A stretch of 64,000 nucleotides of DNA from Sphingomonas sp. PP-CE-3A-406 (GCF_003688625.1 NZ_RCWY01000001.1:682001-746000), one strand, 5' to 3'; positions 16,922 to 26,906 are shown, counted from the first letter of the stretch. The notes: a model not told the origin generated them from the sequence alone. Program-made: numbers and translations.

Positions 16922-18673
16922 CTACGCCGGCACGCCCACCCGGTCCTCGAACAGCACCTGCAGGTCCTTCTTCAGGATCTTCCCGTTCGCATTCCGCGGC
17001 AAAGTTTCATGCACGAAGCGCACCGCGACCGGCGTCTTGAACGCCGCCAGATGTTGCCGCACCCAACTCTGCAACTCCGCCTCGGTCGTCACCGCGCCCG
17101 GTGCGAGATGAACCACCGCAGCCGGCTCCTCGCCGAGGATCCGGTGCGGAATGCCGATCAGCGCCGCATCGGTCACCGCGGGGTGCGCGTAGAGGACGTT
17201 CTCGACCTCGCTCGAATAGATGTTCTCGCCGCCGCGGATGATCATGTCCTTGGCGCGGTCGACGATGTAGCAGAATCCCTCTTCGTCGAGCCGCGCGAGG
17301 TCGCCGGTCCGGACCCAGCCGTCGACGAACGTCGATGCGGTCGCTTCGGGTTTGTTCCAGTAGCCCTTCACGATCATTGGGCCGCGTGCCCAGAGTTCGC
17401 CGACCTCGCCCACCGGCATCTCCGTCGCGCCGTCTTCCGCCATGATCTTCAGGTCGGCGGCGGCGACCGGAGGCCCCGCGCTGGTCGGGCGGTTGAGGTA
17501 ATCCTCGCCGCCGTGATGCGTGACGGTCGCCATCGTCTCGGTCATGCCCCAGCCATTGCCGGGCATCGCGCCGAACTCGGCATGGATCCGCTTCACCAGT
17601 TCGGATGCCGCTGGCGCGCCGCCATAGGCGATCGATTCGAGTGACGAGAGATCGTAGCGGCCACGGTCGGGATGCTCGAGCAGTTGCCACGCGATGGTCG
17701 GCACGCCCCCGGTGATGTTGACCTTCTCGCGCTCGATGATCTCCATCGCGCGGATGGTGTCCCATTTCCGCATGAAGATCATCGTGCTGCCGGTCGCGAT
17801 CACCCCCATCATGCCCGCCGAGCAGGCGGTGACGTGGAACAGCGGGATCACGGTGAGCGCCACGCGCGGCGTCGGCTCGGGCGGTGCCTCGCCGCGGCGC
17901 AGGAACGAGCGCGCCGAGGAATAGCCGCCTGAGATGATGTTCGACATCATGTTGCGGTGCGTGCCGAGCGCCCCCTTCGGCGCGCCGGTGGTGCCGCTGG
18001 TGTAGAAGATCGTTGCATCGTCGTCGGGCGCGATCGTTGCCTCGGGCAGGCCAACGTCAGGCAACGCAGCCCAGTCGTGCGGCGTGCCGATCACGTCCTC
18101 AAGCTGCGTCACGATCCCGGTCAGCGGCTCCGCGGCGCGCGCGACGAACACGTGCTCCAGCGCCGGCAGCGTCGCGTAGGCCGCCTCCAGCCGGTGATGA
18201 CGCTCGTCGTCGGTGATCAGCACGCGCGCGCCCGAATCGGCGAGGCCGTATTCCATCTCCGCGCCGGTCCACCACGCGTTGAGCGGCACCATGATCGCGC
18301 CGATGCTCGCACCCGCAAAGAACGCGACCGGCCATTCGGGCAGGTTGCGCATCGCCAGCGCGACGCGGTCGCCGGGACCGATCCCCATCTCGCGCAACCG
18401 GTGCGCCAGCACCGCGATCGCGCGAAAGTTCGCCTCGTAGGTGACGCGCTCGTCCTCATACGCCGTGAAGACCCGTTCGCCATGCGCGCGCGCCGCCTCG
18501 GCCAGCCAGCGCAACGACGGCGGCGCGTTCTTCCAGATGCGCGTCTCGATGCCGTCGATCGTCAGCATCTCCATCTCGAACTTCGCGCCGGGCGCGGTCA
18601 GCATTCGCTCGGCATCGGCGAGCGACATCGCCGGCCAGGAGGGATCGAGTGCGATGATCGGTTCGCTTGCCAA
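16922..18673 (-). CDS. Class I adenylate-forming acyl-CoA ligase (FadD-like)
   Basis: A 583-residue acyl-CoA synthetase of the ANL superfamily that activates a carboxylic acid to the CoA thioester via acyl-AMP. The P-loop-like motif FYTSGTTGAPKGALGTHRN is near residue 225, the A5-type GNGWGMTETMAT near 370, the hinge GWVRTGDLARLDEEGFCYIVDRAKDMIIRGGENIYSSEVE region around 450-490, and the catalytic Lys in NANGKILKKDL near the C-terminus (given as short motifs). The chain length of the substrate is not visible. It is divergent from the serine hydrolase and leads a region of acyl-CoA catabolic genes. The upstream 148 bases hold a possible CTGTTCGAAGACAG inverted repeat. Confidence 0.93.
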   Translation of the reverse strand: MASEPIIALDPSWPAMSLADAERMLTAPGAKFEMEMLTIDGIETRIWKNAPPSLRWLAEAARAHGERVFTAYEDERVTYEANFRAIAVLAHRLREMGIGPGDRVALAMRNLPEWPVAFFAGASIGAIMVPLNAWWTGAEMEYGLADSGARVLITDDERHHRLEAAYATLPALEHVFVARAAEPLTGIVTQLEDVIGTPHDWAALPDVGLPEATIAPDDDATIFYTSGTTGAPKGALGTHRNMMSNIISGGYSSARSFLRRGEAPPEPTPRVALTVIPLFHVTACSAGMMGVIATGSTMIFMRKWDTIRAMEIIEREKVNITGGVPTIAWQLLEHPDRGRYDLSSLESIAYGGAPAASELVKRIHAEFGAMPGNGWGMTETMATVTHHGGEDYLNRPTSAGPPVAAADLKIMAEDGATEMPVGEVGELWARGPMIVKGYWNKPEATASTFVDGWVRTGDLARLDEEGFCYIVDRAKDMIIRGGENIYSSEVENVLYAHPAVTDAALIGIPHRILGEEPAAVVHLAPGAVTTEAELQSWVRQHLAAFKTPVAVRFVHETLPRNANGKILKKDLQVLFEDRVGVPA

Positions 18674-18821
18674 GACCGGTTGACTCCAGAGTTGAATTTC
18701 GGGTTTGGCTTATCGCCTGTTCGAAGACAGGTTATAGTTGATTCCTGCCGCACTCAAGGCAATAGAGGCACCAAGTTCGAACTAGGGGTATGGAGCGGGT
18801 CATGACAGGGACGGCCAAATC

Positions 18822-20042
18822 GTGAGAATCGCTGGACCTGCCGCGCATGGCTTCGATGCGAGCCGGTTGGCGGCGATCGATACGCTGCTCCGGACGCGCT
18901 ACGTCAAGTCGGGCAAGCTGCCGAACGCGCAATTGCTGATCGCGCGCGACGGCGAGATCGTCCATTTCTCGAACGCGGGGGCGGCGCGTGAGGGCGGCAA
19001 GAGCGTCGACGAAGGATCGCTATTCCGGATCGCATCGATGACCAAGCCGATCACCTCGGTCGCGTTCATGATGCTGGTCGAACAGGGCCTCGTTGCGGTC
19101 GATACGCCGGTCCACCACGTGCTGCCCGAGTTCAAGGATATCGGCGTCTATGATGGCGGCGGTGGCGGCGTGCCCTTCGCGACCAGGCCGACCGCCGAGC
19201 CGATGCGGATGGTCGACCTGCTCCGCCACACCTCGGGGCTGACGTATAGTTTCCAGAACCGGTCGAATGTCGATGCCGCGTACCGCGAGGGCAAGATCGA
19301 GGGCTGGCACGGCGGCTATGACCTCGACGGCTTTATCGGCGCGCTGGCGAAGATCCCGCTCGAATTCTCGCCAGGCACCGCGTGGAATTATTCGGTCGCG
19401 ACCGACGTGCTCGGCGCGGTCGTGCAGCGCGTGTCGGGCCTGCCGCTCGACCAGTTCTTCAAAGAACGCATCTTCGCGCCGCTGAAGATGGACGACACCT
19501 TCTTTCAGGTTCCCGCCGACAAGCTCGACCGCCTGACGGACTGCTACACGCTCGCACCCGGCAAGGGCCGCGTGATGTACGATCGCGGCGCGGAGAGCGC
19601 ATGGAGCCGTCAGCCTAAGCTCGTGTCCGGCGGCGGCGGGCTCGTCTCGACCGCGCTCGATTATCACCGGTTCAATACGATGCTGCTGAACGGGGGCGAA
19701 CTCGACGGCGCGCGCATCCTTGGGCGCAAGACTCTTGACCTGATGACGCAGAATCACCTGCCCGGAAAATCGGATCTCGCGGCGATGTCGAAGTCGCTGT
19801 TCAGCGAGGCGTCGAACGCGGGCACCGGCTTCGGGCTCGGGTTCGCGATCACCGACGACGTCGCGAAGACGATGGTGCCGGGGTCGAAGGGCGAATTCTA
19901 CTGGGGCGGGATGTTCTCGACCGCGTTCTTCGTCGATCCCGTCGAACGCCTGTCGATGGTGTTCATGACACAGCTTTCGCCGAGCAGTTTCTATCCCATC
20001 CGCCGCGAGCTGAAGACGATGATCTACGCGGCGATGACCTGA
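18822..20042 (+). CDS. Serine hydrolase (class C beta-lactamase/EstB-like)
   Basis: A 406-residue alpha/beta protein of the beta-lactamase-like family VIII esterases. The nucleophile motif is S-M-T-K in FRIASMTKPITS near residue 70, followed by HTSGLTYSFQ and a Tyr in WNYSVATDVLG that stands for the Y-x-N/S motif. There is no signal peptide, so it is likely cytoplasmic and an esterase and not a resistance enzyme. The GTG at 18822 is preceded by a GGGACGG ribosome-binding site; an ATG just upstream is in another frame. It lies upstream of the fatty-acid catabolic genes on the same strand. Confidence 0.9.
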   Translation: MRIAGPAAHGFDASRLAAIDTLLRTRYVKSGKLPNAQLLIARDGEIVHFSNAGAAREGGKSVDEGSLFRIASMTKPITSVAFMMLVEQGLVAVDTPVHHVLPEFKDIGVYDGGGGGVPFATRPTAEPMRMVDLLRHTSGLTYSFQNRSNVDAAYREGKIEGWHGGYDLDGFIGALAKIPLEFSPGTAWNYSVATDVLGAVVQRVSGLPLDQFFKERIFAPLKMDDTFFQVPADKLDRLTDCYTLAPGKGRVMYDRGAESAWSRQPKLVSGGGGLVSTALDYHRFNTMLLNGGELDGARILGRKTLDLMTQNHLPGKSDLAAMSKSLFSEASNAGTGFGLGFAITDDVAKTMVPGSKGEFYWGGMFSTAFFVDPVERLSMVFMTQLSPSSFYPIRRELKTMIYAAMT

Positions 20043-20054
20043 TCCCCCAACGGC

Positions 20055-20136
20055 CGTCATCCCGGCGGACGCCGGGACCCAGGGCCGCACGCACACCGAA
20101 TTTGGCTCTGGGTCCCGGCGTTCGCCGGGATGACGG
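20055..20136. repeat. Palindromic repeat, CGTCATCCCGGCG family
   Basis: Arms CGTCATCCCGGCGGACGCCG and CGGCGTTCGCCGGGATGACG surround CGGGACCCAGGG...CTGGGTCCCG. It stands between the serine hydrolase stop and the FadJ-like gene, ending 21 bases before that start and leaving the AGGAG ribosome-binding site intact. Confidence 0.85.
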
Positions 20137-20157
20137 GGTCAGCACCAGGAGACTAGA

Positions 20158-22188
20158 ATGACCAGCCCGATCCGCACCGAACGCCATGACGATGTGCTCG
20201 TCATCATCTCGAACAATCCCCCCGTCAACGCGCTCGGCGCCGCAGTCCGGCAGGGTCTCGAAGCGGCGGTCAAGGAAGGCGTGGCCGACGACAGCATTAC
20301 CGCGATGGTCATCCGCTGCGACGGCCGCACGTTCTTTGCGGGCGCCGACATCACAGAGTTCGGCAAGGAAATGGTCGAGCCCGGCCTGCCCACCGTCGTC
20401 GACATGATCGAGGCGTCGTCGAAGCCCGTCGTCGCGGCGATCCACGGCACCGCGCTGGGCGGCGGCTGCGAAGTCACGCTCGGCTGCCATTACCGCGTCG
20501 CAGTCCCTTCGGCGAAGATCGGTACGCCCGAGGTGAAGCTCGGCCTGCTCCCCGGCGCGGGGGGCACGCAGCGTATTCCGCGGATCGCCGGCGTGAAGCT
20601 CGCGCTGGAGATGACCGCGAAGGGCGATCCGATCTCGGCGAAGAAGGCGCTCGATGCCGGCCTGATCGACAAGATCGTCGGCGAGGACTCGCTCGAAGCC
20701 GACGCCGTTGCCTTCGCGCGCGAGATCGCCACGAAGCGTCCCCTGCCCCGCGCGTCCGAGAAGACCGCGCAGGCCGATCCCGATGCGGTCGCTGCGTTCA
20801 AGAAGGAGAACGCCCGTCGTTTCCGTAACTTCGACGCGCCGGCTGCCAACATTGCCTGCGTCGAGAAGGCCGCCGACGGTTCGAGCTTCGAAGAGGGCAT
20901 CGCCTTCGAGCGCCAGGAATTCATGAAGCTGATGATGGGCGTGCAGTCGGCTGCACAGCGCCACATCTTCTTCGCCGAACGCCAGGCGGCCAAGATCGAC
21001 GACGTCCCCGCCGACACCAAGCTGCGTGAGATCAAGCGCGTCGGCGTGATCGGCGCGGGCACGATGGGCGGCGGCATTTCAATGAACTTCCTGTCAGCGG
21101 GCATCCCCGTCACGATCGTCGAGATGCAGCAGGAGGCACTCGACCGCGGCACCGGCGTCGTGCGGAAGAACTACGAGGCGACCGCAGCCAAGGGCCGGAT
21201 GAAGCCCGAGCAGGTCGAGCAGGCGATGGGCGCGCTGAAGCCGACGCTCGACTTTGCCGATCTGGCCGAATGCGACCTGATCATCGAGGCGGTGTACGAG
21301 ACGATGGAGGTGAAGAAGGAGATCTTCACGCGTCTCGACGCGATCGCCAAGCCAGGCGCGATCCTGGCGTCGAACACGTCGTATCTCGACATCGACGCGA
21401 TCGCCGCTTGCACCAAGCGGCCCGAGGACGTCGTCGGGATGCACTTCTTCTCGCCGGCCAACGTGATGAAATTGCTTGAAGTCGTACGCGGCGACAAGAC
21501 CGCTGACGACGTGCTCGCGACGGTCATGGCGCTGGCGAAGAAGATCAAGAAGGTCGCGGTGGTGGCCGGCGTCACCTACGGCTTCATCGGCAACCGGATG
21601 CTGATGCCGCGTCAGGTCGAGGCGACCAAGCTGCTGCTGGAAGGCGCGAGCCCGGAGCAGATCGACAAGGTCCATGTCGCGTTCGGGATGCCGATGGGGC
21701 CGTTCCAGATGAGCGACCTGGCCGGCGTCGACATCGGCTGGCACCGCGATCCGAGCCGGATCGAGAACATCCGCGATGCGCTGGCGGCGGAGAACCGCTG
21801 GGGCCAGAAGACCAAGGCGGGGTTCTACGATTACGACGAGAAGCGGACGCCGTCGAACTCGGCGCGGGTCACCGAGATCATCGACGATTTCCGCAAGAAA
21901 TCGGGCGTGACGCCGCGCGAGATCAGCGACGAGGAGATCGTCGTGCGGACGCTCTACACTATGGTCAACGAAGGCGCGCTGATCCTCGAAGAGGGCAAGG
22001 CACAGCGCGCGTCGGACGTCGATGTGGTGTGGATCTACGGCTACGGCTGGCCGGTGTACCGCGGCGGACCGATGTTCTGGGCGCAGTCCGAGGGGTTGCC
22101 GAAGGTCGTCGCGGGGCTGGAGAAATACGGGTTCCCGGTGGCGAAGTCGCTGAAGGACGCGGCGGCATCGGGCGGTCGGCTGAAGTGA
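20158..22188 (+). CDS. Bifunctional enoyl-CoA hydratase / 3-hydroxyacyl-CoA dehydrogenase (FadJ/FadB-like)
   Basis: A 676-residue trifunctional-type alpha subunit of beta-oxidation. The N-terminal crotonase domain (residues 1-190) has the oxyanion-hole segment [19 protein letters not shown], with [17 protein letters not shown]. The Rossmann domain starts near residue 293 with [21 protein letters not shown] and has [17 protein letters not shown], and the C-terminal helical 3HCDH domain has two repeats. It hydrates enoyl-CoA and oxidises the 3-hydroxyacyl-CoA. The thiolase partner is not in this window. It starts 21 bases after a palindromic repeat and is followed by the amidase. Confidence 0.95.
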   Translation: MTSPIRTERHDDVLVIISNNPPVNALGAAVRQGLEAAVKEGVADDSITAMVIRCDGRTFFAGADITEFGKEMVEPGLPTVVDMIEASSKPVVAAIHGTALGGGCEVTLGCHYRVAVPSAKIGTPEVKLGLLPGAGGTQRIPRIAGVKLALEMTAKGDPISAKKALDAGLIDKIVGEDSLEADAVAFAREIATKRPLPRASEKTAQADPDAVAAFKKENARRFRNFDAPAANIACVEKAADGSSFEEGIAFERQEFMKLMMGVQSAAQRHIFFAERQAAKIDDVPADTKLREIKRVGVIGAGTMGGGISMNFLSAGIPVTIVEMQQEALDRGTGVVRKNYEATAAKGRMKPEQVEQAMGALKPTLDFADLAECDLIIEAVYETMEVKKEIFTRLDAIAKPGAILASNTSYLDIDAIAACTKRPEDVVGMHFFSPANVMKLLEVVRGDKTADDVLATVMALAKKIKKVAVVAGVTYGFIGNRMLMPRQVEATKLLLEGASPEQIDKVHVAFGMPMGPFQMSDLAGVDIGWHRDPSRIENIRDALAAENRWGQKTKAGFYDYDEKRTPSNSARVTEIIDDFRKKSGVTPREISDEEIVVRTLYTMVNEGALILEEGKAQRASDVDVVWIYGYGWPVYRGGPMFWAQSEGLPKVVAGLEKYGFPVAKSLKDAAASGGRLK

Positions 22189-22225
22189 TCGATCGCGGTC
22201 GTTTCCTGCCGGTAGTCGATCGCTG

Positions 22226-23530
22226 ATGGAGCGGTCCGCGCTCCAGACGGCGGCTGCGATCCGTGCGGGCGAGACGACCGCGCTCGCCGAGTGCGACGCG
22301 GCGATCGCGCGGATCGAGGCGCGCGACGGTGCGATCAACGCCGTCGTCGTCCGCGATTTCGCGCGGGCGCGAGAGGCGGCGCGGGCGCTCGATGCGGAGG
22401 GTCCGGACGACCGGCTGCTGTTCGGCGTACCGATGACGGTCAAGGAATCTTTCGACGTCGCCGGTCTTCCGACCAGTTGGGGCGTCGGCGTCCACCGTGA
22501 CAACATCGTCGACCGCGATGCCGTCGCCGTAACCCGGCTGAAGGCGGCGGGCGCGGTGATCCTCGGCAAGACCAACGTGCCGGTGCGGCTGAGCGACTGG
22601 CAGGCCGACAACCCGATCCATGGCCGGACGAATCATCCCATCGATCCGACGCTGACACCCGGCGGATCGTCGGGTGGTGCCGCGGCGGCGCTCGCGTCGG
22701 GGATGGTACCGCTCGAACTCGGCTCCGATATCGGCGGCTCGATCCGCGTGCCGGCCGCCTTCTGTGGCGTCTGGGGGCACAAGCCGACCTATGGCGCCTT
22801 GTCCGATCTCGGCCACCGCGTGCCCGGCACCGATGGGGCGAGCGCGGTTCTCGGCGTGATCGGGCCGCTCGCGCGCAATCCGGAGGATCTGGCCGTCGTG
22901 CTCGACGTTCTAGCCGATCTTCCGCTGCCTCGCCCGAGCGTCGATCTTGCCCGGCCGCGCATCCTGCTGCTGACCGCGCATCCCGCAGCGCGCGTGGATG
23001 CGTCCATCGTATCGGCGATCGAGCATGTCGGTGAGGTGCTGAGCCGCTCCGGCGCAACCGTTTCGCATGCAGTGCCACCGATCGACCTCGCCGCGCAGCA
23101 TGCCGACTATATACGGATGCTCGGCATCGCGATGACTCGCGGCGGACCCGCGCGCGACGGCAAGGTCGCGACGCTGTCGCACTGGTTCGACCTGCTCGAT
23201 TCGCAGACGCGGTTGCAACGCGCCTGGGGCGCGCTGTTCGAGCAGTTCGACGCAGTAATCGCGCCGGCGAGCGGCGTTAACGCCTTCCCGCATATCGCCG
23301 AGCGCAACGTCGCGCGGCGCACGCTGTCGATCGATGGCGAGGATACCCCGTTCGGCGTCCAGTTCGCCTGGGCGGGCCTCGCCACGTTCCCCAATCTGCC
23401 CGCGACCAGCGTGCCCGTCGGGACCGACCCGCGCGGCCTGCCGATCGGCGTGCAGGTCATCACCAACCGTTACCGCGACCACGACGCGATCGCCGTCGCC
23501 GCGCTGTGCAATCGACTAAGCAGGAGCTGA
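22226..23530 (+). CDS. Amidase (amidase signature family)
   Basis: A 434-residue amidase of the amidase signature family, which hydrolyses amide bonds with a Ser-Ser-Lys triad. The Lys is in ILGKTNVPV (about residue 115), the cis-Ser in TPGGSSGGAAAALASG (about 148) and the nucleophile in GSDIGGSIRVPAAF (about 172). The substrate is unknown; GatA and fatty-acid or aryl-amide amidases share these motifs, but no gatB or gatC lies nearby, so GatA is unlikely. It lies within the acyl-CoA catabolic run, 37 bases after the FadJ-like gene, and is followed four bases on by an acyl-CoA dehydrogenase. Confidence 0.93.
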   Translation: MERSALQTAAAIRAGETTALAECDAAIARIEARDGAINAVVVRDFARAREAARALDAEGPDDRLLFGVPMTVKESFDVAGLPTSWGVGVHRDNIVDRDAVAVTRLKAAGAVILGKTNVPVRLSDWQADNPIHGRTNHPIDPTLTPGGSSGGAAAALASGMVPLELGSDIGGSIRVPAAFCGVWGHKPTYGALSDLGHRVPGTDGASAVLGVIGPLARNPEDLAVVLDVLADLPLPRPSVDLARPRILLLTAHPAARVDASIVSAIEHVGEVLSRSGATVSHAVPPIDLAAQHADYIRMLGIAMTRGGPARDGKVATLSHWFDLLDSQTRLQRAWGALFEQFDAVIAPASGVNAFPHIAERNVARRTLSIDGEDTPFGVQFAWAGLATFPNLPATSVPVGTDPRGLPIGVQVITNRYRDHDAIAVAALCNRLSRS

Positions 23531-23534
23531 TCCG

Positions 23535-24716
23535 ATGTCCGACCTTGATACTTTCCGGTCCGAAACGCGTGCGTGGCTCGCGGAGAATTGCCCGCCCGAG
23601 ATGCGCAAACCCGTGCGGTCGGAGGACGATGTCTGCTGGGGCGGGCGCCAGTTCAAGCCTTCGAGTCCTGCGCAGAAGGAATGGCTCGACAAGATGGCGG
23701 CGAAGGGCTGGACCGTGCCTGATTGGCCGAAGGCCTATGGCGGCGGTGGCCTGTCGCCCGCAGAGACGAAGATCCTGCGCGAAGAAATGGCGGCAATAAA
23801 GGCGCGCAACCCGCTCAACTCGTTCGGGATCTCGATGCTCGGGCCGGCATTGCTCAAATACGGCACCGAAGAGCAGAAGCTCGATCACCTGACCAAGATC
23901 GCGCGCGGCGAGATCCGCTGGTGCCAGGGCTATTCCGAGCCGAACGCAGGCTCCGACCTTGCCGGTCTCGCCACATCGGCGGAGGACAAGGGCGACCATT
24001 ATCTCGTCAACGGGCAGAAGGTGTGGACGTCCTACGCCGACAAGGCGGACTGGATCTTCTGCCTCGTCCGCACCGACAAGACGTCGAAGCAGGGCGGGAT
24101 CAGCTTCGTGCTGTTCGACATGGCCTCGCCGGGCGTGTCGACCAAGCCGATCCTGCTTATTAGCGGCAATTCGCCGTTCTGCGAGACGTTCTTCGACAAT
24201 GTCGAGGTGCCCAAGGTCAACCGCGTCTACGAGGAGAACGAGGGCTGGGACGTCGCGAAGTATTTGCTCGGGCATGAGCGCGAGATGATCTCGGGAATGG
24301 GGCTCGCGTCGAGCGGCGGCAATCCTTTGATCGACGGGGCGATCGCGACTGTGGGCTTGGGGCATGACGGGCGGCTGGCCGATCCGCTGTTGCGTGCGTC
24401 GATCGCGCTGTTCGAGGTGCGCGCGAAGGCGTTCGGGGCGATGTCCGAGCGGTTCATCGACGAACTGAAGGCGGGCAAGGCGCACCCGGCCCAGCCGAGC
24501 ATGATGAAATATTACGGGACCGAGCTGAACAAGGGTCGGTACGAATTGATGATGGCGGCGGGCGGATCGGATGCGCTCGAATGGGACAGCGAGCGGTCGC
24601 GCGGCGGTGCGATCCCGCGGTCGTGGCTGCGCACCAAGGCGAACTCGATCGAGGGCGGGACGAGCGAGATCCAGCTCAACATCATCGCCAAGCGGATCTT
24701 GGAATTGCCTGCCTGA
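23535..24716 (+). CDS. Acyl-CoA dehydrogenase, probable large subunit of a heteromeric enzyme
   Basis: A 393-residue FAD-dependent acyl-CoA dehydrogenase that introduces a 2,3 double bond. The substrate- and FAD-binding signature is WCQGYSEPNAGSDLAGL near residue 135, then GQKVWTSYADKADW. The catalytic base appears as Glu in SIEGGTSEIQLNIIAKR near the C-terminus. Sequence and size resemble the pimeloyl-CoA dehydrogenase large subunit (PimC type). An AGGAG ribosome-binding site precedes the ATG, and the amidase stop lies just upstream. The pairing with the next dehydrogenase suggests a two-subunit enzyme, which is inference. Confidence 0.9.
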   Translation: MSDLDTFRSETRAWLAENCPPEMRKPVRSEDDVCWGGRQFKPSSPAQKEWLDKMAAKGWTVPDWPKAYGGGGLSPAETKILREEMAAIKARNPLNSFGISMLGPALLKYGTEEQKLDHLTKIARGEIRWCQGYSEPNAGSDLAGLATSAEDKGDHYLVNGQKVWTSYADKADWIFCLVRTDKTSKQGGISFVLFDMASPGVSTKPILLISGNSPFCETFFDNVEVPKVNRVYEENEGWDVAKYLLGHEREMISGMGLASSGGNPLIDGAIATVGLGHDGRLADPLLRASIALFEVRAKAFGAMSERFIDELKAGKAHPAQPSMMKYYGTELNKGRYELMMAAGGSDALEWDSERSRGGAIPRSWLRTKANSIEGGTSEIQLNIIAKRILELPA

Positions 24717-24726
24717 CATTTGACCG

Positions 24727-24804
24727 TTCTCCCGCGAAAGCGGGAGCCCAGAATCACGAACGCTGCGCGTGGGGCTCCTGAGCCCCCGCCTCCGCGGGGG
24801 GAAC
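24727..24804. repeat. Palindromic repeat, CCCGCGAAAGCGGG family
   Basis: Arms TTCTCCCGCGAAAGCGGGAG and CCCCCGCCTCCGCGGGGGGA flank CCAGAATCACGAACGC. It stands between the two acyl-CoA dehydrogenase genes, ends four bases before the second start, and its GGGGGGAA end forms the only purine-rich ribosome-binding candidate there. Confidence 0.8.
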
Positions 24805-24808
24805 CAGA

Positions 24809-25936
24809 ATGCCACTGTATCTAGACGACGACCAGACCGTCCTTCAGGACACCATTCGCGATTTCGTCGCCGAGCATGCGCCGGTCAGCCACATGCGCGC
24901 GCTGCGCGATGCCGACGACAAGACCGGCTTCTCGCGCGACCTTTGGAAGCAGTTCGCGGAGATGGGCTTTACCGGCATCCTGATCGGCGAGGAGCAGGGC
25001 GGGCTCGGGCTCGGCCATGTCGAGGCGGGCGTGGTGCTGGAGGAGATCGGGCGCAATTTGTCCCCCTCCCCGTTCCTCTCCACCGCGGTCGCGGCGGTCG
25101 AGGCCTTGAAGGGCACGGCGCTGGCCGAACGCTGGTTCCCCGGCATCATCGCCGGCGAGACCGTCGCCGCGCTCGCGATCGACGAGGGCGCCAAGCACCG
25201 CGACACCGTGGCGATGACCGCGGAACGCTCGGGCAACGGGTTCAAGCTGACCGGCGCCAAGCGGTTCGTGACGCATGGCCACACCGCCGACCTGATCATC
25301 GTCGCTGCGCGCACCGGTGGTAGTGCCGACGACAAGGATGGCATCACGTTGTTTGCGGTGCCGAAGGACGCTGCCGGGCTGACCGCGAACGCCGAACGCC
25401 TCGCGGATGCGAGCTTGGCCGCACGGCTAGAGTTCGAGGGTGTTGAGGTCGATGCAGACGCGGTGATCGGCGAGGTTGACGCAGGTCGTTCGCCGCTCGA
25501 TCGCCTCCTTCGCGCAGGTCGGACCGGAGCTTCGGCAGAACTGCTAGGCGTTGGCGGCGGCGCCATGGACATGACGATCGGCTATATGAAGGAGCGCAAG
25601 CAGTTCGGGACGCTGATCGGCAGTTTTCAGGCGCTCCAGCACCGGGCCGCGCATCTGTATTCGGAGATGGAGGTGGCACGCGCCGCCGTGTTGAAGGCGC
25701 AACAGTTGCTCGACCTGGGCAGCGACCGCGCCGACGAGGCGGTCTCGGTGGCCAAGGCAATGACCGCGCTGGCGACCACGCTCAGCGTACAGGAGGGCAT
25801 CCAGATGCACGGCGGCATCGGCATGACCGACGAGTACGACATCGGCTTCTACATGAAGCGCGCGCGGGTGCTGGCGGAGATGTTCGGCGATGCGAACTTC
25901 CACGCGGACCGGCTGGCGGTAGCGGCGGGGTATTGA
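24809..25936 (+). CDS. Acyl-CoA dehydrogenase-like protein, probable small subunit
   Basis: A 375-residue acyl-CoA dehydrogenase fold protein starting MPLYLDDDQTVLQDTIRDFV. The FAD-binding GNGFKLTGAKRFVTHGHTAD and the helical MKERKQFGTLIGSFQALQHR are typical (short motifs), and QMHGGIGMTDEYDIGFYMKRARVLAEMFG ends it. The position that holds the catalytic Glu in normal ACADs (as in the EGGT motif of its neighbour) is not matched here, so it may lack the base and act only with the large subunit, as in the PimC/PimD or FadE28/FadE29 types. This pairing is inferred from sequence and adjacency. Confidence 0.88.
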   Translation: MPLYLDDDQTVLQDTIRDFVAEHAPVSHMRALRDADDKTGFSRDLWKQFAEMGFTGILIGEEQGGLGLGHVEAGVVLEEIGRNLSPSPFLSTAVAAVEALKGTALAERWFPGIIAGETVAALAIDEGAKHRDTVAMTAERSGNGFKLTGAKRFVTHGHTADLIIVAARTGGSADDKDGITLFAVPKDAAGLTANAERLADASLAARLEFEGVEVDADAVIGEVDAGRSPLDRLLRAGRTGASAELLGVGGGAMDMTIGYMKERKQFGTLIGSFQALQHRAAHLYSEMEVARAAVLKAQQLLDLGSDRADEAVSVAKAMTALATTLSVQEGIQMHGGIGMTDEYDIGFYMKRARVLAEMFGDANFHADRLAVAAGY

Positions 25937-25947
25937 CCCAAACCTGT

Positions 25948-26000
25948 ACCCCCGCGAAGGCGGGGGCCCAGTCTGGGCTCCTGCCTTTGCGGGAGAACAA
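25948..26000. repeat. Palindromic repeat, CCCGCGAAGGCGGG family
   Basis: Arms CCCCCGCGAAGGCGGGGGCC and CTCCTGCCTTTGCGGGAG pair around CAGTCTGGG. It lies between the small acyl-CoA dehydrogenase and the thioesterase gene, ending directly before the AAGGAAG ribosome-binding site of the latter. Confidence 0.8.
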
Positions 26001-26009
26001 GGAAGTTAG

Positions 26010-26897
26010 ATGACCGCGGAAACTGCAGACACGTCGCCCGAAGCACTTGCCCAAGGCCTCGTCGACCTGCTTGAGATCGAGGAGGTCGATACCGATCTCT
26101 ATGTTGGCAAGCGCCAGCCGGGCGGGGTCGGTCGCGTGTTCGGCGGGCAGGTGATCGCGCAGGCTTTGCAGGCGGCGCAACGCTCGACCGAAGGCCCCAA
26201 GGCCGCGCACTCGCTGCACGCGTATTTCATGCGGCCGGGCAACGAGGACTATCCGATCGTCTTCCGCGTCGTCCGCGACTTCGAAGGCCGCAGCTTCGCC
26301 ACCCGGCGCGTGATCGCGATGCAGAAGGGCCAGCCGATCCTCAACATGGCGGCGTCGTTCCAGATGCCGGAAGAGGGGCTGCACCATCAGGATGCGATGC
26401 CCGACGTGCCGGCGCCTGAAACCCTGCGCTCCGACCGCGACCTGCGGCTGGAGAATATCGACGGCATCCCCGAGAAATTCCGCGCGCACATGTTGCGTTG
26501 GCGGCCGATCGAGGTGCGCCCGGTCAACCCTCGCAGCTGGATCGATCCTGCCCCGCAGGAGCCGCATTATGCCAACTGGTTCCGCCTGGTCGCGCCGATC
26601 GGCGACGATCCGGCGATGCACCGCGCGATCCTGGCCTATGCGTCGGACATGGCGCTGCTGGGCACCGCGCTGCTGCCGCACGGCATGAACTGGATCACAC
26701 CCGGCATGCAGACCGCCAGCCTCGACCATTCGCTCTGGCTGCACGAGGATTTCCGCGCCGACGACTGGTTGCTCTATGCGTGCGACAGCCCATGGTCGGG
26801 CCACGCCCGTGGCTTCAACCGCGGCAAGATCTACGCACGAGATGGCCGGCTCGTCGCCAGCGTCGCGCAGGAAGGCCTGATCCGGATGCGCCAGTAA
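26010..26897 (+). CDS. tesB: Acyl-CoA thioesterase II
   Basis: A 295-residue double-hotdog thioesterase of the TesB/Acot8 family that hydrolyses acyl-CoA to free acid and CoA. The first hotdog has GGVGRVFGGQVIAQALQAAQ, then SLHAYFMRPGNEDYPI. The second hotdog contains the typical NWFRLVAP and SLDHSLWLHEDFRADDWLLY, with the catalytic Asp in SLDHS. Length matches the family. It ends the plus-strand acyl-CoA catabolic run and could release CoA from dead-end intermediates. Convergent with the amidohydrolase gene, nine bases away. Confidence 0.95.
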   Translation: MTAETADTSPEALAQGLVDLLEIEEVDTDLYVGKRQPGGVGRVFGGQVIAQALQAAQRSTEGPKAAHSLHAYFMRPGNEDYPIVFRVVRDFEGRSFATRRVIAMQKGQPILNMAASFQMPEEGLHHQDAMPDVPAPETLRSDRDLRLENIDGIPEKFRAHMLRWRPIEVRPVNPRSWIDPAPQEPHYANWFRLVAPIGDDPAMHRAILAYASDMALLGTALLPHGMNWITPGMQTASLDHSLWLHEDFRADDWLLYACDSPWSGHARGFNRGKIYARDGRLVASVAQEGLIRMRQ

Positions 26898-26906
26898 CTT
26901 GCCCGG

